Under the pieces are notes generated by a model. It saw only the letters and a list, made by a program, of their open reading frames with translations, made no database searches and was not told the DNA's origin. Both the position numbers and the translations under genes were made by a program. Positions 18,597-25,473 of a stretch of 32,208 nucleotides of DNA are shown here, one piece after another; position 1 is the stretch's first letter; each line of letters starts with the position of its first letter. Source of the stretch: Ignavibacteria bacterium (lineage in GTDB: Bacteria > Bacteroidota > Ignavibacteria > Kapaibacteriales > UBA4661); the NCBI GenBank assembly GCA_947459425.1, contig CANHDJ010000042.1:1-32208 (forward strand). The letters are read 5' to 3'.

Positions 18597-19706
18597 ATGT
18601 CTTTTACCGATGTATCGCTGTCAAAGCCTGATGTTCTGAGCCTCGACAACACTTCTGTCTCTACGTCCGCAGCGCAGTTTTTCGCAGAAGGCAGAATCAA
18701 TCCTGTTTTGCCGCTTATTCACTTGCGCGGCGATGAATTTGGCGGCTTGCAAACCGACACCGTGCGCGGTTTGCTGAATCCAAGCAAATATCTTCTGCCA
18801 AAATATCTCTATGATCATCGTGGTTCTGAGCTGTTCGAGCAGATTACCGCTCTGCCCGAATATTACTTGACGCGATGCGAGCAGGAAATTTTGGAAACAT
18901 CGGCAGACGAGATACTGAGCCGTGCGGAGGCAAATTTTTGGCTTGTCGAACTTGGCGCAGGAAGCGGCAAGAAAACCCGCGCTTTGCTTCATGCCATGCG
19001 CAATCGCCAAATGACCAATCAAGCACTCATGCGGTATTTGCCGATTGATATTTCGGAGGAATTTCTCTACGCATCGTCTTTGCAACTGCAAGAAGAGTTT
19101 CCCACAATTGATATGCAGCCCGTTTGCGCAGAATTTTTGCAAGGGGTCGAATATCTGGCAATGCAGCGCAACGAGCATTATGCGGGAACTCAACTGCTGA
19201 TATACTTTCCCGGTTCCACCATCGGTAATCTTACACGCGACGAAGCTGCGGAATTTTTCTTGAGGCTGCGGGTGCTGCTGCGAGAAAATGATGTGTTGCT
19301 GCTTGCCGCCGACATGAACGCAAGCCCACAGAAGCCTATTCGAGTGCTGCACGAAGCATACAACGACGCGGCAGGTGTTACGGCGGAATTTAATCTCAAC
19401 ATTTTGCACCGCTTGAACCGCGAACTTGCCGCAGATTTCCCGATTGATGCCTATAAACACGTTGCCTACTATAATGCTGGCGAATCGCGTGTGGAATTAT
19501 TTTTGGAGAGTACGCGGTATCATACCGTCTCTATTGCTGATTATCGCATAGGAATTGGGCTTGCAGAACGCATCCACACGGAGTATTCGCATAAATTCAA
19601 TGAGAATATGATTCGGCAGATGGCTTCCTTAGCAAATTTTACGTCGGTTGCATCGTGGACAGATGCACGGGAATATTTTCGCTTATATTGGCTGTGCGCA
19701 TCCTAG
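18597..19706 (+). CDS. egtD: L-histidine N-alpha-methyltransferase (EgtD family)
   Basis: A 369-residue SAM-dependent methyltransferase. EgtD (EC 2.1.1.44) trimethylates histidine to hercynine, the first step of ergothioneine synthesis. Seen: YDHRGSELFEQITALPEYYLTR (two parts of the substrate pocket), SAM motif ELGAGSGKKTRALL, LIYFPGSTIGNL with the conserved Asn, AYNDAAGVTAEFNLNILHR and the C-terminal ExS signature in HTEYSHKF. I start at ATG 18597 rather than the upstream in-frame TTG at 18528, because homology begins after it. No egtB sulfoxide synthase is adjacent, so either it lies elsewhere or the product is hercynine or a related methylated amino acid. Confidence 0.9.
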   Translation: MSFTDVSLSKPDVLSLDNTSVSTSAAQFFAEGRINPVLPLIHLRGDEFGGLQTDTVRGLLNPSKYLLPKYLYDHRGSELFEQITALPEYYLTRCEQEILETSADEILSRAEANFWLVELGAGSGKKTRALLHAMRNRQMTNQALMRYLPIDISEEFLYASSLQLQEEFPTIDMQPVCAEFLQGVEYLAMQRNEHYAGTQLLIYFPGSTIGNLTRDEAAEFFLRLRVLLRENDVLLLAADMNASPQKPIRVLHEAYNDAAGVTAEFNLNILHRLNRELAADFPIDAYKHVAYYNAGESRVELFLESTRYHTVSIADYRIGIGLAERIHTEYSHKFNENMIRQMASLANFTSVASWTDAREYFRLYWLCAS

Positions 19707-19793
19707 ATTGAGAACAAGGTTTCTTCTGCTTTTACGAGATTCTTTTGCAGTGCTGCGTGAAATGAAACGAAAGTTTGTTACATTTGCAACACC

Positions 19794-20633
19794 ATGAATC
19801 TTCATCTTTTCGTACAATCCCTCGAAAGCCGCCTTCCGCCAAGCGTGGCGATGAAAGGCGACCGCATTGGGTTACAACTCCAAAGTGGTCGCACCGAAAT
19901 TTCGTCGGTTTTTGTGACAATGGAACTGACCGAAAGCATTGCTGAAGAAGCCGTAGAATGTGGCGCGGACTGCATCGTATCGTTTCACCCGCTTATTTTT
20001 GCACCACTGGTGGCAATCACCGATTCTGAGCGGGTTGGGCGCATCTGCACGAGGCTCATAACCGCGGGAATAGCACTGGTTGTGGCGCACACCAATTTCG
20101 ATGCTTTTCCCAAAGGAACAAGCGCATTGCTGGCAGAACGCTTGGGTGTGAGAATTGAAAAACCACTGGTGCCGGATGCTCAACATGAAGGGTTTGGCAT
20201 GGGAATTGTTGGTTCACTTAACGCCCCCGAAGCAATTACCGACTTTGTCGCACGGCTTCATGCTGTTACTTCTGCGCCATTGCGTTATACGCCAGGTAGC
20301 GCGTCAAATCTTCAGCGTATCGCTATTGTCGGCGGAAGCGGTGCATCCTTTATTGATGCAGCGTTAGCGGCGGGGGTGGATACCTTCATCACGGCGGATA
20401 TAAAATATCACGATTTTCACCGCACCAAAGGCGTGATGATGCTCATTGATGCCGGGCATTACGAAATGGAGCAGTTTGTTCCGCTTGGATTGGCGGCGTT
20501 GGCGGAAGCGATTGCACAGGAACATGGGCAAAACCTTCGCGTGGTGCGCTCATCAAGAGTTCCCAACCCAATTTTGTACTACCCGCAGACCGAAGAATAC
20601 CAACGCCAACAGCACGATACGATTCGCCGATGA
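19794..20633 (+). CDS. Nif3-like dinuclear metal centre protein
   Basis: A 279-residue member of the NIF3/YbgI/YqfO family, once annotated as GTP cyclohydrolase I type 2; cellular role unsettled. Metal-site regions are visible: SFHPLIF (about 64-70), AHTNFDA (about 102-108) and DAGHYEME near residue 220-227. The usual HHPLIF motif has its first His replaced by Phe, similar to the SYHPPIF form in animal NIF3L1. ADIKYHDF precedes the last ligand block. The gene order Nif3, coiled-coil zinc-ribbon protein, rnpB is seen in several phyla, suggesting functional linkage. The downstream start lies 79 bases after the stop. Confidence 0.9.
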   Translation: MNLHLFVQSLESRLPPSVAMKGDRIGLQLQSGRTEISSVFVTMELTESIAEEAVECGADCIVSFHPLIFAPLVAITDSERVGRICTRLITAGIALVVAHTNFDAFPKGTSALLAERLGVRIEKPLVPDAQHEGFGMGIVGSLNAPEAITDFVARLHAVTSAPLRYTPGSASNLQRIAIVGGSGASFIDAALAAGVDTFITADIKYHDFHRTKGVMMLIDAGHYEMEQFVPLGLAALAEAIAQEHGQNLRVVRSSRVPNPILYYPQTEEYQRQQHDTIRR

Positions 20634-20712
20634 CGACGACACAACTATATTTTTTTACGCATATTGTTATCACTTTACAGCACGATTTTTACCTGCAAAC
20701 GAGGAAAGAACT

Positions 20713-21435
20713 ATGGTTCTCGAACAACTCCAACTATTGGCGGCAATCACACGCATTGACAATGAACTTGCCGAATTGCAAGAAGAACTCGGGGATCTGC
20801 CCTACGAGGTCAAGGCGCTTGAAAAGGAAGTCCGTATGCGGCAGCAAGCGGTGGACACCACGCAAAAGCATATTGACGATATTATCCAAACCCGCGCCAA
20901 TGCACGAATCCGCGCACAAGAAATTCACGACAAAGAGAAAAAACTCTCTGAACAGCAATTTCAGGTGCGGAATAATCGTGAATTTGATGCGATTACCAAA
21001 GAAGTAGAATCGCTCAAAAATGAATTGCGCGATGTCGAAAAGACCATCGCTTCGACTATGCTGACGGAGGACAATCTGCGCCGTGTGCATGACGGACAAA
21101 GCGAGGATATGGAAGATGCCGCTATGCGTCTGGCTGACCGCGAACACGAATTACGCGACCTTTCGAGCGAACATAATGGCGAAATTACGTCGTTTTTGTC
21201 GCGTCGTGCGGATTTGCTGGCGCAGTTACCAAAAAATCTTGTTGTTCAATACGAACACATTAAAGAGTACCACAACGATACGACCGTCACGATACGAAAA
21301 AACTGCTGTTCGGGCTGCTTTAGTGCGGTTCCGGCACAGCGCATCGTGGAAATGCGTACGTACAAGGTAATTTTTACGTGCGAAGGCTGTGGACGGCTGC
21401 TTTATCCTGACGAAATGCCGCTCATTCCGATTTGA
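20713..21435 (+). CDS. Coiled-coil protein with C-terminal C4 zinc ribbon (PF02591-like)
   Basis: A 240-residue soluble protein. Residues about 5-175 are a long charged coiled coil (heptads such as IDNELAELQEELGDLPYEVKA, written here in shortened form LAELQEELGDL). The C-terminus holds two zinc knuckles, CSGC (about 202-205) and CEGC (about 226-229), followed by GRLLY. This matches the C4-type zinc-ribbon family next to Nif3 in many bacteria. Role uncertain: nucleic-acid or protein binding is likely. ATG 20713 has GAGGAAAG at 20701-20708; the longer frame from 20446 overlaps nif3 and is not used. rnpB starts 31 bases after its stop. Confidence 0.88.
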   Translation: MVLEQLQLLAAITRIDNELAELQEELGDLPYEVKALEKEVRMRQQAVDTTQKHIDDIIQTRANARIRAQEIHDKEKKLSEQQFQVRNNREFDAITKEVESLKNELRDVEKTIASTMLTEDNLRRVHDGQSEDMEDAAMRLADREHELRDLSSEHNGEITSFLSRRADLLAQLPKNLVVQYEHIKEYHNDTTVTIRKNCCSGCFSAVPAQRIVEMRTYKVIFTCEGCGRLLYPDEMPLIPI

Positions 21436-21466
21436 GAACTGTTGCCGTGACGTATTGAGAAAACAT

Positions 21467-21958
21467 CGTGGAAATACAGGCGATTGCGGAAAGACATGAT
21501 TTCATGCGCTTTCTGAGGAAAGTCCGAACTCCAAAGAGCATTGCGCCGGCTAACTGCCGGACGGTCAGCCCGAAAGCGGGAAATCACGAGGAATCGTGCG
21601 CTTTAAGGCAAGCCGATGGATAGCGCCACAGAAAATAAACCGCCAGGCGGCATCAAAACTGCGTGGTAAGGGTGAAACGGTGAGGTAAGAGCTTACCGCA
21701 TTCATGGTAACATCGAATGGCACGGCAAGCCCCGCAAGGAGCAAAGTCAAGTAAGAATGAAGAGACCAGCCCGCAAAGGCAGTCATTACGCGGCTCGTGT
21801 AACGGTGGGCGGGGTAAGCCTCGCATACGCTTCATTCGGGTAGGCTGCACGAGGGGCGTAGTAATGCGCCTCCCAGATAAATAATCGCCTCTTGCCTTGG
21901 CTGTCTATTTCTTATACAGCCGGACAAAAGACAAAATTCGGCTTATCGTATTTTCACG
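21467..21958 (+). ncRNA. rnpB: RNase P RNA (type A), with an extra hairpin before the P4 3' strand
   Basis: This RNA is the catalytic part of RNase P, which trims tRNA 5' ends. P1 is formed by 21467-21477 with 21948-21958 and P2 by 21478-21485 with 21883-21890. Conserved blocks: GAGGAAAGTCCGAACTCC at 21515-21532, CACAGAAAATAAACCGCC near 21627-21644, GGTAAGGGTGAAACGGTG at about 21664, GCACGGCAAGCC near 21720 and TTCGGCTTATCG near 21937-21948. CCGAA after the P4 5' block pairs with TTCGG near the 3' end. The 3' block reads ACAAAATTCGG where ACAGAA is usual. Between P2 3' and this block is an extra 38-base segment with the stem GGCTGT/ACAGCC (21899-21904 with 21916-21921). Confidence 0.95.
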
Positions 21959-21968
21959 AATATTGAGC

Positions 21969-22009
21969 AAAAAGCCGCTTCCACACGTGTTTTGTGGAGG
22001 CGGCTTTTT
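21969..22009 (+). terminator. Terminator of rnpB
   Basis: Arms 21969-21985 and 21993-22009 (17 bp with one G-U) enclose a 7-base loop; the right arm ends in TTTTT and the left arm begins with AAAAA, so it can work in both directions. It starts 10 bases after the end of P1. Confidence 0.88.
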
Positions 22010-22159
22010 GCTGGATGGAGCGCAAGTGCCACGTCCAGTAGGAGTGCGAACCATTTTTTTGTGAGTATTCCACCCAACGCTTGTTTTTGTGCGGAATTTT
22101 TTATACCACGGTGCGCTGTTTACGGTCGTGTTTACAAATTCTACAAGAGCCATAGAATG

Positions 22160-22351
22160 GGTTCTAAATGATTTCAGTTGGTCAAGAAATTGTAGCAGTT
22201 TATAACGCAAGGTTTGAAGCGGTCTTTGGAACAAGGGGTTTCAATCCCCTGCTTCGTCCGAACAGGAGAGCAAGGGGCTGAAGCCGCCTTGTTTCTCACG
22301 TGCTTGACTATTCGATACCATAATCGTTTCCAACTGAAATCATTTAGAACC
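22160..22351. mobile_element. MITE-like element with perfect 22-bp terminal inverted repeats
   Basis: 22160-22181 (GGTTCTAAATGATTTCAGTT followed by GG) is the exact reverse complement of 22330-22351; total 192 bases with no gene. The interior contains two hairpins, AGGGG-TTTCAAT-CCCCT near 22236-22253 and CAAGG-GGC-TGAA-GCC near 22272-22290. I see no target-site duplication. Fifteen bases of the terminus recur at 162-176 of the window. It lies between the rnpB terminator and a transposase remnant. Confidence 0.65.
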
Positions 22352-22472
22352 ACTTATTTCTCAGTTTGTAAATACGACCGCAAACATTGTCTTTGAGAGC
22401 ATCGAAGCAATGGAGATACACCTCACGGAGATATTACAACACTACTGGGAACATCCGAAACTCGTACAGCGT

Positions 22473-22755
22473 TTAACTCACCTCTTGCGTCGGAGCGGCA
22501 TAGATGGGCTTGAGGTCGGCACAAAATTCTTTGCGGTCGTTATAGCTCACAAAGGCACAGGAATTGCGGATTTGATGTACGATGCAGAGTTTTGATAGAC
22601 CGCCTCGGGGCAGAGACTCCAAGCGCTTTGTCAAAGCCCTTGAGGTTATCGGTGCAGACAATCAGCAAATCTGCTACACCACGAGACTTGATGTCCGAAA
22701 GCACCGTCAGCCAAAAACTTGAGTGTGCAAAACGGGGTTTCTCCGAACCAAATTT
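22473..22755 (-). pseudogene. Remnant of an IS256-type (Mutator) transposase, frameshifted
   Basis: Reading the minus strand, one frame gives FWLTVLSDIKSRGVADLLIV then CTDNLKGFDKALG, and after a frameshift near 22605-22625 a second frame gives LSKLCIVHQIRNSCAFVSYN then DRKEFCADLKPIYAAPTQE. These are the central catalytic-region segments of IS256-family DDE transposases (the order D-x-LKGF ... LCIVHQIRNS ... DRK-F--DLK-IY-AP). Both ends of the gene and all terminal repeats are missing, so it cannot move. Forward-strand frames over the region are shadows. It marks an old insertion site next to the MITE-like element. Confidence 0.8.
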
Positions 22756-22861
22756 TTTCGCTAAGTTTGCAATGCTTTATTCCAACACTTGTCAAACCTT
22801 GTTCCCCTCAAGCAACGTCTGATGGAGTATATTCCACTTTCTCGTTTTTTTCTTCGTATTT

Positions 22862-24499
22862 ATGAGATTTTCCGCCACCCGCGCTGCTTTACTGCTTCTT
22901 GTAAGCCTTATTACCACGATGACCGCTATTCCAAGCGCCCAGAGCTACCAGAGACTTCCTTTATCATCGGGGGAGCATTTTGCCGAAAACCCGATGCTCG
23001 CCTATCTTGAACACCCCGAACTGCCGCCTATTATCGGGCTTGCGGGCGTTCAGGATTACGACCCCTATTTCAAAGAGCGCATTCTGGCGGGTATTGATGC
23101 GTTTTATGCGATGCGCTACGACCTTGCTATGACCATCTATGATGACCTTATTGCGAAATATCCCACCGATCCGACGGGTTATTTTTTTCGTTCGCAAATT
23201 TTTCTTTGGCGCTATCTTTTTGATTATAGCGAACCAGATTACAAAAAATTTATCGCTGCTTGCGATAAATCCATCACCGTTGCGGAAGATGCGATCAAAG
23301 CAAACCCTGATAATAACTACGCTCGCACGATTATTGGCGCGATTTACGGCTTTCGCGCCATTGCTAATTTTCGTGCTGAAAATTTGGTAAAAGCCACGTT
23401 GGACGGGCGCTCGTGCTACAATTATCTCAGCGAATCGCTCAAACGTGATCCCAAACAATATGATGCCTATTTGGGCATGGGCGTTTTTCATTTTGGTATT
23501 GCCGTCATGCCAAGTTCTGTGCGCTTTGCCGCCAATTTTGCCGGACTCAAAGGCGATCGCGCTCAGGGGTTGCGTGAAGTGGGTATTGCTGCGGAAAAAT
23601 CCCTTTTTTCTCGCAACGATGCAAAGATATTTTTGTCGTTTATCGAAGTATATTTCAATAAAGACTACGGTAAAGGCTTCAAATATTTGCAGGATTTGTT
23701 GGAAAAATATCCGAATAATATTCCAACACTCTACACGATGGGCAATGTGCAGACCTTTCTTAAAAAAATGACCTACGCGAATGATTTTTACCAAAAAGTC
23801 GTTCAACTTGCCGATACCAATTTCCGCACCTTCAATACGCTGGCAAACTATCGCATGGGCGAGGCGCATTTTCGCTTGAATGATTTTGACAAAGCCAAGC
23901 CTTGTTTCCAAAAATACTTCAAAGCCCGCTTTGAACGGTCATTTCGCGGTATCGCTTTTTACCGTTTATCGTTGATTTATGAAATGGCGGGCAATCGCGC
24001 CGATGCGCTGAAAGGCTATCAAAAATGCCTTGAAGTTGCGCCCTTTGAGCCGGAAGACAAGTATGCTATTCGCAAAGCCAAAGAGCGCATCAAAACGCCG
24101 CTTGATGCCAACGAAATTCAACTTATCAAAGGCGTGAATTGTGCGGAATCGTCGCGCTGGAAAGAAGTCGAGCCATTTTTGAAACCATTGGCGGACAATA
24201 ATGCGCTGTCGAAAGAAATTCGTGCCGAAGCCTATTACTATCTTGGCGAGGCGTATCGCGGGCAGGATCGCACACAGGAAGCCATTGCTGCTTACCTCAA
24301 GGCTGTGGAATTGCAACCCGAGCGCGAGCGCTGGTTTATGCCGTGGAGCTATTTCCGCATTTCGGAAATTTACAACGCTCAGAACAATCGTGAGAAATCT
24401 CGTGCCTATCTTGATAAAGCAAAAGCATTTAGCGACTACGACTTCCAAGAGCCGCTTGCATTCTTGGTTGAACGCGATGTTACCTTGCTCAAGTATTGA
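22862..24499 (+). CDS. Exported tetratricopeptide-repeat protein
   Basis: A 545-residue protein with a signal peptide (ATRAALLLLVSLITTMTAIPSAQS), so it acts in the periplasm or outer membrane. After a short linker (PPIIGLAGVQDYDPYF), most of the chain is TPR-type helical pairs: residues about 80-115 (FYAMRYDLAMTIYDDLIAKYP), 270-310, 335-400 (FRLNDFDKAKPCFQKYFKA) and 450-530 (YYLGEAYRGQDRTQEAIAAY). The middle GMGVFHFGIAVMPSSVRF is a conserved-looking non-TPR segment similar to DUF-type inserts in such Bacteroidota proteins. Likely a scaffold for protein complexes; no enzyme motif. Start at ATG 22862; the gene follows a degraded mobile-element zone. Confidence 0.82.
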   Translation: MRFSATRAALLLLVSLITTMTAIPSAQSYQRLPLSSGEHFAENPMLAYLEHPELPPIIGLAGVQDYDPYFKERILAGIDAFYAMRYDLAMTIYDDLIAKYPTDPTGYFFRSQIFLWRYLFDYSEPDYKKFIAACDKSITVAEDAIKANPDNNYARTIIGAIYGFRAIANFRAENLVKATLDGRSCYNYLSESLKRDPKQYDAYLGMGVFHFGIAVMPSSVRFAANFAGLKGDRAQGLREVGIAAEKSLFSRNDAKIFLSFIEVYFNKDYGKGFKYLQDLLEKYPNNIPTLYTMGNVQTFLKKMTYANDFYQKVVQLADTNFRTFNTLANYRMGEAHFRLNDFDKAKPCFQKYFKARFERSFRGIAFYRLSLIYEMAGNRADALKGYQKCLEVAPFEPEDKYAIRKAKERIKTPLDANEIQLIKGVNCAESSRWKEVEPFLKPLADNNALSKEIRAEAYYYLGEAYRGQDRTQEAIAAYLKAVELQPERERWFMPWSYFRISEIYNAQNNREKSRAYLDKAKAFSDYDFQEPLAFLVERDVTLLKY

Positions 24500-24540
24500 G
24501 ATTGGCTTTTCATTTTGGTTGATAGTTTTTGGCTTTTTCT

Positions 24541-25473
24541 ATGACGAGCGTTCAAGACCGCATACAAACATCTTCCGCCATGATGCTGCGCGAACTAAAG
24601 CAGTTTACGCATCATATCGCCTTGGAGCGCGGTTTGGCGGAAAATACCGTGAGTTCCTACGGCATAGATTTGGCGCGGTTTGTGGAGTTTTTAGAGCAGA
24701 GGAGCATACAGTCCTTTGCCAACGTGCAGACCGCACAAATACTGGAGTTTCTGGCAATGCTTGCCGATATGGGCTTGGGAACAAGTTCGCGGACGCGGTA
24801 TTTGTACTCTATTCGTTCGATGTATAAATTTCTCTGCAACGCACAGATTTCCGAGAAAAATCCTTCAGAACTCGTGGATTTACCGAAGCCAGAACGTCTT
24901 TTACCGGAAGTTCTGTCGTATCCGCAAATAGCCAGCATTCTCGAACAGCCCGACACGACTCGCGCCGATGGTTTGCGGAATCGTGCATTACTGGAAATTC
25001 TATACGCTTGCGGGCTGCGGGCATCGGAAGCCTGCGGGTTGCAGCAGCGCGATATTCTCTGGGAAGCAGAAGTGGTGAGGGTTTTCGGCAAAGGCTCGAA
25101 AGAGCGTATTGTTCCTATCGGCACAACCGCCTTGTCGTGGATAAGCCAATACAAACGCCTCGCACGGGCGCTTTGGATCAAAGAGGATAGCGATACCGGT
25201 GACACGCTTTTTCTGAATCAGCGCGGAAAGCCGCTTTCGCGGATGTCGGTGTGGAATATTGTCCACGATGCGGCGGCACAAGCGGGTATTAGCGAGGTAC
25301 ATCCCCATATGTTTCGTCATTCATTCGCAACGCATTTGCTTGAAGGTGGAGCAAATTTACGCGCCGTTCAAGAAATGCTTGGTCATGCCGATATTGCGAC
25401 AACGCAAATTTATACGCATATTGACCGCGAATACATCAAAGAAGTCCACAAATCATTCCATCCTCGCGCATGA
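24541..25473 (+). CDS. Tyrosine recombinase XerC/XerD type
   Basis: A 310-residue site-specific recombinase of the Xer class, which resolves chromosome dimers at dif with a partner Xer and FtsK. The N-terminal SAM-like domain spans about 15-105 and the catalytic domain about 120-305. The full active-site set is visible: Arg160 in CGLRASEA, Lys184 in GKGSKERIVP, His256 and Arg259 in HMFRHSFATHL, His282 in LGHADIATTQ and Tyr291 in IYTHI. I prefer ATG 24541 over the in-frame TTG at 24529. It overlaps the OmpA-family gene by ATGA at 25470-25473. Whether it is XerC or XerD cannot be decided from one copy. Confidence 0.93.
   Translation: MTSVQDRIQTSSAMMLRELKQFTHHIALERGLAENTVSSYGIDLARFVEFLEQRSIQSFANVQTAQILEFLAMLADMGLGTSSRTRYLYSIRSMYKFLCNAQISEKNPSELVDLPKPERLLPEVLSYPQIASILEQPDTTRADGLRNRALLEILYACGLRASEACGLQQRDILWEAEVVRVFGKGSKERIVPIGTTALSWISQYKRLARALWIKEDSDTGDTLFLNQRGKPLSRMSVWNIVHDAAAQAGISEVHPHMFRHSFATHLLEGGANLRAVQEMLGHADIATTQIYTHIDREYIKEVHKSFHPRA

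Noticed and set aside
22236..22256. GTTTCAATCCCC, similar to a CRISPR repeat
   Set aside because: Occurs once inside a MITE-like element, with no regularly spaced copies or cas genes.
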